From NCBI GenBank assembly GCA_963807005.1, contig CAWDZK010000001.1, positions 248,001 to 312,000 of the forward strand: a DNA stretch of 64,000 nt, in the 5' to 3' direction. A program made the position numbers and the translations under genes. This stretch comes from CAWDZK01 sp963807005 (GTDB lineage Bacteria; Actinomycetota; Actinomycetes; JACCUZ01). The notes below the pieces were generated by a model, which searched no databases, was not told where the DNA came from, and was given only the letters and a program-made list of their open reading frames with translations. Positions 1 through 9,063 of the stretch are shown here, in pieces (position 1 is the stretch's first letter; every line of letters begins with the position of its first letter).

Positions 1-2
1 GC

Positions 3-1085
3 GGATTCGGCAGCGCGGCCGCGGCTCACCTCGCTGCCCGGGGTGTGCGGGTCCTCGGCCTCGACCCGCGGCCGGGCGCGCACGCGGAGGGCTCCAGCCA
101 CGGGGAGACCCGGATCGTGCGGCAGGTCTACTTCGAGGGCGCGGCGTACGTGCCGCTGCTGCGCCGCACCTACGAGCTGTGGGCCGACCTGGCGGACGAG
201 TCGGGCGACCCGCTGCTCCGCCGCACCGGGGGTCTGTTCCTCGGCCGTCCCGGCACCCGGATCTTCAGCGGCAGCTTGGAGACCGCCCGGCAGTGGGACC
301 TCGCGCACGAGCAGCTCGACGCGGCCGAGGTGCATCGGCGGTTCCCGGCCTTCCGGCCGCCCGACGACGTGGCGGCCATCTACGAGGAGCGGGCCGGGAC
401 GGTCCGTCCCGAGTCCGCCGTCGCCGCGCACCTGCGCCGCGCGGCGGCCTGCGGGGCGGAGCTGCGGCACGACGAGGCGGTCACCGGCTGGACGGTGGGC
501 GACGCGGGTGTCCGGGTGCAGACCAGCCGCGGCGGGGTCGACACCGGCGTGCTGGTGCTCGCGCCCGGACGGTGGGCGCCGGAGCTGGTGCGGCTCGACC
601 TCCCGCTGACCGTCGAACGCCGGGTGCAGCACTGGTTCGCGCCTCCGGCGGTGGACGACTTCCGGGCCGACCGGATGCCGGTCTGGATCTGGGACCGCGC
701 CGACGGGACCTCGATGTACGGCGCGCCCGCACAGGACGGTCGCGACGACGTGAAGGCGGCGGTGCACTTCTCCGTGGGCCGCCCGGTGGACGGCTGGGAC
801 GTGCCCGAGATCGCCGCGACGCTGGCCGAGCTGTTCCCACGCCTCGGGTCGCGGCACACGCGGCAGGCCGACTGCTGGTACACCCTCACCCCGGACGAGA
901 ACTTCGTCGTGGGGCCGCACCCGGAGTCCGACCGGGTCCTGCTCGCCTGCGGCTTCTCCGGGCACGGCTTCAAGTTCACGCCGGTCCTGGGCGAGGTGCT
1001 GGCCGACCTGGCCACCGGGGGCGGCACGACGTTCGACCTGACGGCGTTCGACCCGTTGCGGGCAGCGGAGCGCCGGCCGGCGTGA
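3..1085 (+). CDS. solA: Covalent-flavin amine oxidase (N-methyl-tryptophan/sarcosine oxidase family), 5' partial
   Basis: FAD-dependent oxidase that would oxidise an N-methylated amino acid, releasing formaldehyde and hydrogen peroxide. The reading frame is open to the window edge. Residues before the first ATG (position 45) give GFGSAAAAHLAARG, the dinucleotide-binding turn, so the true start lies upstream and the ATG is internal. Near the C-terminus DCWYTLTPDENF carries the Cys that binds flavin covalently in this family, followed by CGFSGHGFKF, the substrate-site loop. The stop overlaps the GTG of thpR. Family assignment is firm; the exact substrate (sarcosine, N-methyltryptophan or another amine) is not decided by the sequence. 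Confidence 0.85.
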   Translation, partial: GFGSAAAAHLAARGVRVLGLDPRPGAHAEGSSHGETRIVRQVYFEGAAYVPLLRRTYELWADLADESGDPLLRRTGGLFLGRPGTRIFSGSLETARQWDLAHEQLDAAEVHRRFPAFRPPDDVAAIYEERAGTVRPESAVAAHLRRAAACGAELRHDEAVTGWTVGDAGVRVQTSRGGVDTGVLVLAPGRWAPELVRLDLPLTVERRVQHWFAPPAVDDFRADRMPVWIWDRADGTSMYGAPAQDGRDDVKAAVHFSVGRPVDGWDVPEIAATLAELFPRLGSRHTRQADCWYTLTPDENFVVGPHPESDRVLLACGFSGHGFKFTPVLGEVLADLATGGGTTFDLTAFDPLRAAERRPA

Positions 1086-1597
1086 GGCTGTTCGTCGCCG
1101 TACGGCCGCCGACGGAGGCGCTCCGGCACGCAGCCGCCGCGGTCGGGGCCGTGCACGCGGTCGCACCCGGACCCCGCTGGGTCCCCGCCGAACGCTGGCA
1201 CCTCACCCTCGCGTTCTACGGCGAGGTCGTCGGGCGGGAGGTCGAGCGGCTGCGCCGGCGGCTGGACCGGGCGCTGGCGGACCTCGCGCCGATGACCTTG
1301 TCGCTGCAGGGGTCCGGCGCGTTCCGGCGGCGGGCGGTGTGGCTGGGCGTCGCCGGTGACGTGGGTGCGCTGCGGCGGGTCGCGGCCGCGGTCGCGCCGG
1401 GCGACCGTCCCTACCGGCCGCACCTGACCGTCGCCCGGCTGCGCGGCGACACCGACCCGACCCCTGCGGTGGCCGCACTCACGTCGTACGCCGGGCCGAG
1501 CTGGACGGTGACCGACGTGCACCTGGTGCGGTCCCACCTCGGTCCGCGCCCGGTGTACGAGGACGTGGCGACCTGGTCGTCCGCCGCCCGGTCGTAG
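1082..1597 (+). CDS. thpR: RNA 2',3'-cyclic phosphodiesterase (2H family)
   Basis: A 171-residue 2H phosphoesterase, a family that hydrolyses 2',3'-cyclic phosphate RNA ends and was first described as 2'-5' RNA ligase. Both catalytic H-x-T-h motifs are present: HLTL at residues 40-43 and HLTV at 114-117, with the usual spacing. I chose the GTG at 1082 because it overlaps the upstream TGA (GTGA), which implies translational coupling, and because the protein then starts directly with the first beta strand (VRLFVAVRPP). Length matches the family. Confidence 0.88.
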   Translation: MRLFVAVRPPTEALRHAAAAVGAVHAVAPGPRWVPAERWHLTLAFYGEVVGREVERLRRRLDRALADLAPMTLSLQGSGAFRRRAVWLGVAGDVGALRRVAAAVAPGDRPYRPHLTVARLRGDTDPTPAVAALTSYAGPSWTVTDVHLVRSHLGPRPVYEDVATWSSAARS

Positions 1598-1606
1598 GGT
1601 CGGCGG

Positions 1607-1690
1607 ATGGACCCGAGGACGCGGCGGCTCGTGGTGCTCGCCGCCCTGGCGCTGCTCGTGGTCCTCGTCGTCGCCGGCGCGTTCCGCTAG
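1607..1690 (+). CDS. Tiny single-pass membrane peptide (27 aa)
   Basis: ATG at 1607, nine bases after the thpR stop, opens a 27-residue frame: a short basic N-terminus (MDPRTRR) followed by an almost pure Val/Leu/Ala stretch and a final FR. This is what a single transmembrane helix with a positive inside anchor looks like. Similar unannotated peptides are common in actinobacterial genomes. The co-directional close spacing suggests co-transcription with thpR. No function can be assigned, and chance hydrophobicity in GC-rich DNA is the main alternative. Confidence 0.45.
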   Translation: MDPRTRRLVVLAALALLVVLVVAGAFR

Positions 1691-1704
1691 CCCCCCGAAC
1701 TCCC

Positions 1705-1728
1705 GTTGACCACGTATACGTGGTCGAC
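1705..1728. repeat. Intergenic palindrome, copy 1 (GACCACGT-N2-ACGTGGTC)
   Basis: Perfect inverted repeat GACCACGT, spacer AT, ACGTGGTC at 1708-1725, extended by a G-T pair and two more pairs on each side. It belongs to the same sequence family as the elements at 1768, 9760 and 9821. It lies after the thpR group and before the MFS gene. Confidence 0.8.
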
Positions 1729-1767
1729 CTGTAGTTGACGCGGCACACGCGCCCCGACAAGCACCCG

Positions 1768-1789
1768 TTGACCACGTCAACGTGGTCGA
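1768..1789. repeat. Intergenic palindrome, copy 2 (GACCACGT-N2-ACGTGGTC)
   Basis: Second copy in the same intergenic region: GACCACGT, spacer CA, ACGTGGTC at 1770-1787, with a G-T pair and one A-T pair outside. The two copies are about 60 bases apart centre to centre, the same spacing as the pair downstream of pdxH. There is no U-run, so a simple intrinsic terminator is not obvious. Confidence 0.8.
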
Positions 1790-1898
1790 ACGCCTCGGGA
1801 CGGGCGGGTGGCCGAGGGGCGGCTGCGGGTCGAGGTCCGGGGCGGTCCGTTGACGGTCCGTACCCCGGTCCGAGCGGGGAGGCGCCTAGTCTCTCCCG

Positions 1899-3104
1899 GT
1901 GAGCAGCCGCACGGTGCGCGTCCCCCTGGCTGCGGCGGTGCGCCGACAGGCCTGGGCCGTGCGCATCGTGTTCGCCACCAACGGCCTGCTCTTCGCCAGC
2001 TGGGTGTCCCGGCTTCCCGCGATCCGCGACGACCTGAAGGCGGACGAGCGCGGTCTCGGCTTCGCGCTGCTGTTCACCGCGGTGGGGTCACTGCTCGCGA
2101 TGCCGCTGTCCGGCCGGCTGGTCGCCGCGATCGGGGCGCGTGCCGTCCTGGTGGGATGCATCGTCATCTGCTGCCTCGGCTACCCGCTGCTGGCGCTGGC
2201 CCCCAGCCTGGTGGCACTGGCCGCGGTGCTGTTCGTCATCGGGGCGGGCGTCGGTGTCTGGGACGTGGCGATGAACGTCTCGGGCCATGTCGTCGAGCGG
2301 GACGCCGGGGTGGACCTGATGCCCGGGTTCCACGCTGCGTGGAGCATCGGGTCGGTGGCCGGCGCCGGGGCCGGCGCCCTGGCCGCCCAGGCCGGTGTCG
2401 ATCCGTTCGTGCACTTCTCGACGGCCTGTGCCGTCGTGCTCGTCGTCGGCATCGCGTGCGTGCGGATCATGCCGGAGGGCACCGAGGAGGAGGTCCTCGA
2501 CACCGCGGTCGGCGAGCACCATGTGGTGTCCCCGACCGGGCCCCTGATCCGCGACCCCCGGCTGCTCGGGCTCGGCGTGATGTGCTTCTGCGCGGCCTGG
2601 GCCGAGGGATCGGCGAACGACTGGCTGGCCCTCATGCTCACCGACGACCGTGACGCGTCCGCGGCGCTGGCCGCAGCCGGCTTCGCGGTGTTCTCGACGG
2701 CGATGACGGTGGGCCGGCTGGCCGGCACCTCGGTGGTCAGCCGGTTCGGCCGGGTGCGCACGCTGCGAGCCGGGGCGGTGGTCGCCGGTGCGGGAGTTGC
2801 CCTCGCGCTCGGGGTGCCGGTGCTGCCGGCTGCCTTCGTCGGCGCCCTGCTCTGGGGGCTGGGCATCGCGGTGGCGTTCCCGCTGGCGATGACGGCCGCC
2901 GGCGAGACACCAGCCAGGGGTCCGTCCGCGATCGCCACGGTGGCGACCATCGCGTACGCCGGCTTCCTCGCCGGGCCGCCGCTCGTCGGCACCGTGGCGC
3001 ACCAGGTCGGCCTGGACACGGCGCTGTGGGTGGTGGCCCTGCTCGCGGCAGGGATCTTCGTCCTGGCCGGCAACGCCAGGGATCCCCGAGGGGTGCGAGG
3101 CTAG
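1899..3104 (+). CDS. MFS transporter (YbjJ-like)
   Basis: A 401-residue polytopic membrane protein of the major facilitator superfamily with about twelve hydrophobic segments in two halves. The N-terminal segment reads ATNGLLFASWVSRLPAIRD, a signature of the YbjJ-like branch often annotated as a fucose-permease-like MFS. GTG start at 1899. It ends four bases before the next gene, so the two may be co-transcribed. The substrate is unknown. Confidence 0.85.
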   Translation: MSSRTVRVPLAAAVRRQAWAVRIVFATNGLLFASWVSRLPAIRDDLKADERGLGFALLFTAVGSLLAMPLSGRLVAAIGARAVLVGCIVICCLGYPLLALAPSLVALAAVLFVIGAGVGVWDVAMNVSGHVVERDAGVDLMPGFHAAWSIGSVAGAGAGALAAQAGVDPFVHFSTACAVVLVVGIACVRIMPEGTEEEVLDTAVGEHHVVSPTGPLIRDPRLLGLGVMCFCAAWAEGSANDWLALMLTDDRDASAALAAAGFAVFSTAMTVGRLAGTSVVSRFGRVRTLRAGAVVAGAGVALALGVPVLPAAFVGALLWGLGIAVAFPLAMTAAGETPARGPSAIATVATIAYAGFLAGPPLVGTVAHQVGLDTALWVVALLAAGIFVLAGNARDPRGVRG

Positions 3105-3108
3105 ACCC

Positions 3109-4281
3109 GTGCCCGAGGATCTGGATGGTGCCCTGCAGCAGGTGCGTGGGCTCCTGCTCGACCAGGACGCCCTGGTCCGCGCGGTGGCGGCCGGGAAGCG
3201 CCGGTCCGCGGCTCCGGACTGGCGGCGGGTCGAGCTGCGGCCGGTCGACCTCAAGGAGGGGCGCCACCTCCAGGTGGTGACCTACGACGACCGGCGGGCC
3301 ACCACGACCAACCAGGCCTACGGCGACCCCGCCGAGGCCGAGGTCGACGCGCTGCTCGCCCAGCCGTTCGGCAACTGGCACGTGCAGACCACCCGGGAGA
3401 CCGTGCAGCTGCGGGTGACCAAGAAGGGTCTGGCCCAGCTGCACCGCCAGACGGCGGACGCAGAGCAGGCCACCGGCCACGACCGCGAGCCGAAGCACCT
3501 GATCGCGCCGGGCGACCCGCTGTTCCGGGTCCTCGGGGCCGGGGCCGGCAAGCGCCGGCAGGTCGACGCGTTCCTCCGGGTACTGCAGGCAGCGGTCGCC
3601 GACGCGGACGCGGACCTGCCGACCGACCGGCCGCTGCACGTGGTCGACCTGGGCTGCGGCAACGCCTACCTCAGCTTCGCCGCCTTCCGCTTCCTCGCCG
3701 CCGACCGCGACGTCCGGCTCACCGGCGTCGACCAGCGGCCGGAGATGCGCGAGCGCAACACCGCTCTGGCCGAGCAGCTCGGCTGGTCCGACCGGGTCCG
3801 GTTCGTCGCCGGCAGCATCGCCGGGTCGGCGGCGGACCTCCGCGCAGTCGACGTCGTGCTCGCCCTGCACGCCTGCGACACCGCGACCGACGACGCCCTC
3901 GCCGAGGCGGTGCACGCGCAGGCGACCGTCGTGCTCGCCTCGCCGTGCTGCCACCACGACATGCAGCGGCAGATGTCGGCGGCCCGCGCCCCGGCGCCGT
4001 ACGGCCTGGTGGCCCGGCACGGCATCCTGCGCGAACGGCTCGGGGACGTGCTCACCGACGCGGTCCGGGCTGCTCTGCTGCGCCGGGTCGGCTACCAGGT
4101 CGAGGTGGTGCAGTTCGTCTCGGCCGAGTACACGCCGCGGAACACCATGATCCGCGCCGTTCGCCAGGGCAGCGCCCGGCCGGTGCCGGGCGCCGACGCG
4201 GAGTACGACGAGCTCGTCTCCGCCTGGGACGTCACCCCCCACCTGCAGACCCTGCTCGCGGACGACCTTGCCGGTCGCTGA
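3109..4281 (+). CDS. Class I SAM-dependent methyltransferase (METTL25/GSTCD-like)
   Basis: A 390-residue protein with a Rossmann methyltransferase core. The SAM-binding motif I is VVDLGCGNAYLSF near residues 177-189, followed by TGVDQRPEM at the acidic end of strand 2 and LHACDTATDDAL at motif IV. The downstream SPCCHHDMQ is typical of the Methyltransf_32 group that includes METTL25 and GSTCD. The N-terminal 150 residues form a separate domain with basic stretches. GTG start four bases after the MFS gene; overlaps the next gene by 14 bases. The substrate, possibly RNA or a tRNA-related protein, cannot be read from the sequence. Confidence 0.82.
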   Translation: MPEDLDGALQQVRGLLLDQDALVRAVAAGKRRSAAPDWRRVELRPVDLKEGRHLQVVTYDDRRATTTNQAYGDPAEAEVDALLAQPFGNWHVQTTRETVQLRVTKKGLAQLHRQTADAEQATGHDREPKHLIAPGDPLFRVLGAGAGKRRQVDAFLRVLQAAVADADADLPTDRPLHVVDLGCGNAYLSFAAFRFLAADRDVRLTGVDQRPEMRERNTALAEQLGWSDRVRFVAGSIAGSAADLRAVDVVLALHACDTATDDALAEAVHAQATVVLASPCCHHDMQRQMSAARAPAPYGLVARHGILRERLGDVLTDAVRAALLRRVGYQVEVVQFVSAEYTPRNTMIRAVRQGSARPVPGADAEYDELVSAWDVTPHLQTLLADDLAGR

Positions 4282-5254
4282 CGTCCTGGCAGCGGTGGCC
4301 GGGCTGCTGCTCGTGGCCGCGCCCGCGCCGGTGGTCCTCACCGTGCAGGACCCGGTGATCGACGAGTCCAGCGGTCTCGCGGTGTCGGCCCGGCACCCGG
4401 ACCTGCTCTGGACCCACAACGACGGCGGCGACGTGGCGCGGGTGTACGGCCTCGGCCCCGGCGGCGCCACGGTGGCGACCGTGACCCTGGCCGGCATCGA
4501 CCCCCGCGACCCCGAGGCGCTGGCGCCCGGGGTCGGGCCGGCGGGCGAGCCCGCTCTGTTCCTCGGTGACATCGGCGACAACCTGCGCGCGCGCACCGAT
4601 GTGTCGGTGTTCCGGTTCGACGAACCCGCGGCGCTGGGGGACCGGACGGTCGCGGCGACCTGGTTCCGGTTCACCTACCCGGACGGGCCGCACGACGCCG
4701 AGGCGCTGCTCGTGAGCCCGCGGGGCCGGCTGCTGATCGCCACCAAGGACATCTCCGGTCAGGGTCTCTACCGGGCTCCGCGTCGGCTGGTCCCCGAGTC
4801 CCAGGGCACCAACCGGCTCACGCGCGTCGCCGGGGCGCCGTCGCTGGTCACCGACGGCGCCTACCTCCCCGACGGCCGCTTCGTGCTGCGGACCTACTCC
4901 GCCGTCTACCTCTACGACCGCCCCGGCCACGAGGTCGCGCGGGCCGAGCTGCCCGGCCAGGAGCAGGGCGAGTCGATCGCGGTCGACGGTGACCGGCTGC
5001 TGATCGGCAGCGAGGGGGTTCGCTCCCAGGTCCTCGCGGTCCCGGTGCCCGAGCCAGCTGTGCCGTCCGCGGCCCCCGCGCCGTCCGGGGCAGCGCCGTC
5101 GTCCGGCGCCCCGCCGGCGCCGGGGGATGCCGGCTCGGGTGCCGTGCCCCGCGGCCTGCCGGCGCGCGCCGAGTACGTCGCCGGAGCGGCCGCCGGGCTC
5201 GCCCTGGTGGTCGGACTCGTCCTTGCACGTCGACGCCGCCGGCGCGAGGACTGA
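4268..5254 (+). CDS. Secreted, C-terminally membrane-anchored protein of unknown function
   Basis: 328 residues. It has a hydrophobic N-terminal export signal, a beta-propeller-like body (repeated VSVFRFDEP, YLPDGRFVLRTYSAVYLY, GESIAVDGDRLLIGSEG strands with WTHNDGGD near the start), a Pro/Ala/Ser-rich linker from about residue 260, then a transmembrane helix and an RRRRRRED tail. This is the layout of a cell-surface protein held by a C-terminal anchor. TTG at 4268 overlaps the methyltransferase; an internal GTG at 4295 is an alternative. Similar proteins are usually annotated as hypothetical. Confidence 0.7.
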   Translation: MPVADVLAAVAGLLLVAAPAPVVLTVQDPVIDESSGLAVSARHPDLLWTHNDGGDVARVYGLGPGGATVATVTLAGIDPRDPEALAPGVGPAGEPALFLGDIGDNLRARTDVSVFRFDEPAALGDRTVAATWFRFTYPDGPHDAEALLVSPRGRLLIATKDISGQGLYRAPRRLVPESQGTNRLTRVAGAPSLVTDGAYLPDGRFVLRTYSAVYLYDRPGHEVARAELPGQEQGESIAVDGDRLLIGSEGVRSQVLAVPVPEPAVPSAAPAPSGAAPSSGAPPAPGDAGSGAVPRGLPARAEYVAGAAAGLALVVGLVLARRRRRRED

Positions 5255-5277
5255 TCGGCCGGCGGCGTCGGTGCTGA

Positions 5278-5424
5278 GGTCAGGCCGGCCACACCAACGG
5301 CCAGATCGCCCGCCGGCTGGAGGTGTCCGAAGCGACCGTCGGCAAGCACCTGGAGAACATCTTCGAACGGCTGCAGGTGAGCAGCCGGGCCGCCGCGGTG
5401 GCCCGGCTCAGCCCGCCACTCTGA
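5278..5424 (+). pseudogene. Remnant of a LuxR-type HTH domain
   Basis: An open stretch of 48 codons encodes GHTNGQIARRLEVSEATVGKH-type residues followed by LENIFERLQVSSRAAAVAR, the recognition and dimerisation helices of a LuxR/NarL C-terminal domain. A TGA sits directly upstream in frame and the receiver domain is absent, so this is only the tail of a lost regulator. Its last bases overlap the 3' end of the convergent MFS gene. Confidence 0.7.
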
Positions 5425-6574
5425 CCCCGGGCACCGCCGGGACCGGCGTGGGAGCCAGTCGGATGCCGACCGCCGCCACCACGATCAGCGCGGGGACCAC
5501 CAGCATCGCGGTGTGGATGCTGGTGGCGTCCGCCAGCGCGCCCAGGCCGAACGGGCCGGCGCCGGAGGCGAGCGCGGCACCGAGCCCGGCCCGGGCCGAC
5601 GCGCGGTCGGGCTGGCCGTCGGAGGCCGCGATCGCGCGGGCCAGCCCGAGCGGGAAGTACAGCGCGACGCCGAGCCCGCAGGCCAGCAGCCCGGTGACCG
5701 CGAGCACCGGCTCCCGGCTCTGCCAGAAGAGCAGGAACCCCGAGGCGTTGAGCAGCAGCGCGCCGTAGAGCAACCGGTCGACCGGCATGCGCAGGGCCAG
5801 CCGGCCGCCGACGAGCCGGCCGACGAACATGCCGCCGACGAACGCGGTCACCGCCGCCGCCGCAGTCGCCGCGGTGACCCCGGTGCGCTGCCGCAGCAGG
5901 TCGCTGGACCACAGGACCAGGCAGAACTCGACACCGATGCCGGCGGTCACGACCACCCAGGTCACCCAGAACCGGCGGCTCAGCCTGGTGGCGCGCCGGT
6001 CACCGCGGCGCGGCCCGCGGTCGGTCAGCGGCGGGACCGACCGGGACACGAGTGCCAGCACGAGGACGACGGGGAGCAGCACGAGCAGGGCCGGTCGCCA
6101 GGAGCCGAGGGCGAGGGCCGCGCCGACGGCCAGCGGCGAGACCGCGCCCACCCCGGCTGCGACCGCGTTCGCCTCGGTGATGGCTGCCGGGCCGCTCGGG
6201 CCGTGCACCGCGGACAGGACGGTCGAGCTGCAGGTGACGACGAAGGACCCGCCGAACGAGGTGAGGAACGCTCCGGTCAACGTCGCCGGCAGCGTGCCGA
6301 CCAGGCAGAGGACGGCGATCCCGGTGCTCAGGATCGTCAGGCCGGTCCAGATCACGGCGACCCGGCCGATCAGCGAGACGAGGTGCGCGACCACCAGCGC
6401 ACTGGCCAGCGCACCGACGGCGAGGGCCGTCCCGTGCAGCCCGGCCACCGTGCGGCTGAACCCCAGCTCGTCGCGGATCAGGTTGAGCGCCGGGCCGAAG
6501 CCGTAGAGGAACCAGCCGTAGACGCCGAGCTGCGCGTAGGTCAGCCAGGTACGCCGGTCGCGGACCAGGTTCAC
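5408..6574 (-). CDS. MFS transporter
   Basis: A 388-residue major facilitator protein with about twelve hydrophobic segments. The first is YAQLGVYGWFLYGFGPALN, and loop 2-3 has the family pattern SLIGRVAV. The C-terminal half is better preserved in hydrophobicity than in charged motifs. ATG start at 6574. It lies just downstream of serC on the same strand, with ten bases between, so readthrough is possible. The substrate is not evident. Confidence 0.82.
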   Translation of the reverse strand: MNLVRDRRTWLTYAQLGVYGWFLYGFGPALNLIRDELGFSRTVAGLHGTALAVGALASALVVAHLVSLIGRVAVIWTGLTILSTGIAVLCLVGTLPATLTGAFLTSFGGSFVVTCSSTVLSAVHGPSGPAAITEANAVAAGVGAVSPLAVGAALALGSWRPALLVLLPVVLVLALVSRSVPPLTDRGPRRGDRRATRLSRRFWVTWVVVTAGIGVEFCLVLWSSDLLRQRTGVTAATAAAAVTAFVGGMFVGRLVGGRLALRMPVDRLLYGALLLNASGFLLFWQSREPVLAVTGLLACGLGVALYFPLGLARAIAASDGQPDRASARAGLGAALASGAGPFGLGALADATSIHTAMLVVPALIVVAAVGIRLAPTPVPAVPGVRVAG

Positions 6575-6584
6575 AGGGGTGGGG

Positions 6585-7703
6585 TCACAGTGCGGCGACC
6601 ACGTGGTCGATGCACGCCGTCAGGGCCTCGACGTCGTCCGGCTCGACCGCCGGGAACATCGCGACGCGCAGCTGGTTGCGGCCGAGCTTGCGGTACGGCT
6701 CGGTGTCGACGATGCCGTTGGCGCGCAGGACCTTCGCGACGGCGGTCGCGTCGACCTCGTCGGCGAAGTCGATGGTGCCGACGACGGCGGACCGCTGGGC
6801 CGGGTCGCCGACGAACGGTGTCGCGAACTCCGACTTGTCGGCCCAGGTGTAGAGCCGGCCGCTGGACTCCGCGGTGCGCTCGGTCGCCCAGGACAGACCG
6901 CCCTGGCCGTTGACCCAGTCCAGCTGCTCGGCGAGCAGGAAGAGGGTTGCCAGCGCCGGGGTGTTGTAGGTCTGGTCGAGCCGGGAGTTGTCGATGGCGA
7001 TCTGCAGGTCGCTGAACGCCGGCACCCACCGCCCGGTGCCGTGGACCTGCGCGACCCGCTCGACGGCGGCCGGCGACATCAGCGCCAGCCACAGGCCGCC
7101 GTCGCTGGCGAAGGACTTCTGCGGCGCGAAGTAGTACACGTCGGTCTGCGCGACGTCGACCGGCAGGCCGCCGGCCCCGCTGGTGGCGTCGACCAGCACC
7201 AGGGCGCCGTCGTCTGCGCCGGCCACCCGGCGCAGCGGCATGGCCACGCCGGTGGAGGTCTCGTTGTGGGTCAGGGCGTAGGCGTCGATGCCGGCCTCGG
7301 CCCTGGGCAGCGGGTGCGACCCAGGGTCGCTCGCGACGATGCTCGGGTCGGCGAGGAACGGCGCGGCCTTCGTCGCGGCAGCGAACTTCGACGAGAACTC
7401 GCCGAACACCAGGTGCTGGGACCGCTCGCGGACGAGGTTCAGCACCGCGATGTCCCAGAACGCCGTGGTACCGCCGTTGCCGAGCACGACCTCGTACCCG
7501 TCCGGCAGCGAGAACAGCTCCGCCAGGCCGCTCCGGACCCGGCCGACCACGCTCTTCACGGTCTTCTGCCGGTGCGAGGTGCCGAGGAACGACGAGCCGC
7601 TCGCGGCCAGCGCGGCAAGCGCCTCGGGACGGACCTTGGACGGGCCGGAGCCGAACCGGCCGTCTCGGGGCTTGAGGGCGTCCGGGATCACGATGTCGCT
7701 CAC
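6585..7703 (-). CDS. serC: Phosphoserine aminotransferase
   Basis: 372-residue PLP enzyme converting 3-phosphohydroxypyruvate and glutamate to phosphoserine in serine biosynthesis; the same family member can act in PLP synthesis. The sequence is the actinobacterial form: RFGSGPSKVRP near residue 16, GNGGTTAFWD at 75-84 for cofactor phosphate binding, VDATSGAGGLPVD at 171-183, and the Schiff-base lysine Lys196 in FAPQKSFASDGG. Full length for the family. Note that pdxH, another vitamin B6 gene, is nearby. Confidence 0.95.
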   Translation of the reverse strand: MSDIVIPDALKPRDGRFGSGPSKVRPEALAALAASGSSFLGTSHRQKTVKSVVGRVRSGLAELFSLPDGYEVVLGNGGTTAFWDIAVLNLVRERSQHLVFGEFSSKFAAATKAAPFLADPSIVASDPGSHPLPRAEAGIDAYALTHNETSTGVAMPLRRVAGADDGALVLVDATSGAGGLPVDVAQTDVYYFAPQKSFASDGGLWLALMSPAAVERVAQVHGTGRWVPAFSDLQIAIDNSRLDQTYNTPALATLFLLAEQLDWVNGQGGLSWATERTAESSGRLYTWADKSEFATPFVGDPAQRSAVVGTIDFADEVDATAVAKVLRANGIVDTEPYRKLGRNQLRVAMFPAVEPDDVEALTACIDHVVAAL

Positions 7704-7778
7704 CGGACAAGCCTAGGCCGACCGCTCGGGGGGCGGCCCGGCGCGCTCACCGGGTGGACGTCGTGCGGGTGCGAATGG

Positions 7779-8888
7779 TCAGACCGCCCAGCCCTTGACG
7801 TCCTCCGGCCGGCGCGGGCCCTCGCCGACGTACCGCGCGGACGGGCGGATCAGCCGCCCGGTGCGCTTCTGCTCGAGGATGTGCGCCGACCAGCCCGCCG
7901 TGCGGGCGCAGGTGAACATCGGGGTGAACATGTGCGGCGGTACCTCGGCGAAGTCGAGGACCACGGCGGCCCAGAACTCCACGTTGGTCTCCAGCACCCG
8001 GTCCGGCCGGCGGGCCCGCAGCTCCTCGAGCGCGGACTGCTCCAGCGCGGCCGCCGCCTCGTAGCGCGGCGCGCCCAGCTCGCGCGCGGTACGGCGCAGC
8101 ACCCTGGCCCGCGGGTCCTCGGCCCGGTAGACGCGGTGACCGAAGCCCATCAACCGCTCGCCCCGGTCGAGCACACCCTTGACGTAGGCCAGGGCGTCGC
8201 CGGTCCGCTCGACGCCGTCGAGCATGTGCAGAACCCGGGACGGCGCCCCGCCGTGCAGCGGGCCGGACATCGCCCCGACCGCGCCGGACAGGCAGGCAGC
8301 GACGTCGGCACCGGTCGAGGCGATGACCCGCGCGGTGAACGTCGAGGCGTTCATGCCGTGCTCGGCTGCCGAGGTCCAGTAGGCGTCGACGGCCTTGACG
8401 TGCCGGGGGTCGGGCTCGCCGCGCCAGCGGATCATGAACCGCTCGACGATGGTCCGGGCCTTGTCCACCTCGGACTGCGGGACCATCGGCAGGCCCTGGC
8501 CGCGGGCGGACTGGGCGACGAAGGACAGCGCCATCACCGACGCGCGGGCCAGGTCGTCGCGGGCCTGCGCCTCGTCGATGTCGAGCAGCTGCTGGAAGCC
8601 CCACGCCGGGGCCAGCATCGCCAGCGCGGACTGGACGTCGACCCGGACGTCACCGGAGTGCACCGGCAGCGGGAAGGGTTCGGCGGGGGGAAGGCCGGGG
8701 TCGACCTCGTTGTCGACCAGCAGGCCCCACACGTTGCCGAAGGAGACCTTGCCGGCGAGGTCCTCGATGTCGACGCCGCGGTAGCGCAGCGAGCCGCCCT
8801 CCTTGTCCGGCTCCGCGATCTGGGTCTCGAAGGCGATGACTCCCTCGAGCCCGGGCTTGAAGTCGGGGTCGGTGGCGGCACTCGTCAT
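7779..8888 (-). CDS. citA: Citrate synthase (type II, citrate synthase 2)
   Basis: 369-residue enzyme condensing acetyl-CoA and oxaloacetate. Visible active-site blocks are AEHGMNAST (His177), GPLHGGAP (His212) and MGFGHRVY (His251), plus VLDFAEVPPHMFTPMF with the catalytic Asp near the C-terminus. The frame is open further upstream, but ATG at 8888 is preceded by a GGGAG ribosome site and gives the conserved beginning (DPDFKPGLEGVIAFET), so I take it as the start. Divergent from pdxH. Confidence 0.93.
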   Translation of the reverse strand: MTSAATDPDFKPGLEGVIAFETQIAEPDKEGGSLRYRGVDIEDLAGKVSFGNVWGLLVDNEVDPGLPPAEPFPLPVHSGDVRVDVQSALAMLAPAWGFQQLLDIDEAQARDDLARASVMALSFVAQSARGQGLPMVPQSEVDKARTIVERFMIRWRGEPDPRHVKAVDAYWTSAAEHGMNASTFTARVIASTGADVAACLSGAVGAMSGPLHGGAPSRVLHMLDGVERTGDALAYVKGVLDRGERLMGFGHRVYRAEDPRARVLRRTARELGAPRYEAAAALEQSALEELRARRPDRVLETNVEFWAAVVLDFAEVPPHMFTPMFTCARTAGWSAHILEQKRTGRLIRPSARYVGEGPRRPEDVKGWAV

Positions 8889-9063
8889 GGATCGGGGCTC
8901 CCTCAGGTGCGTGACCGGTGCAGTCGGGCGGGCGGTGGTACGAGGCAGGGCGCGCCGCCGTACATGTGGCGTGATGGACCCGCGCCATTGTGGCCTGTCC
9001 TCGATGGTGCTGTCGCCCGGGGACCGGCGGCCGCAGATCGGGGGCCGTGACAGGCTGAGACAC

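Noticed and set aside
179..1020. Long open frame overlapping the amine oxidase in another phase
   Set aside because: Low-complexity Arg/Pro/Gly product; only its last part, from 1082, is a real protein (ThpR). High GC leaves non-coding phases open.
2737..4674. 645-codon minus-strand frame
   Set aside because: Antisense to the MFS, methyltransferase and surface-protein genes, which have clear motifs; the product has none.
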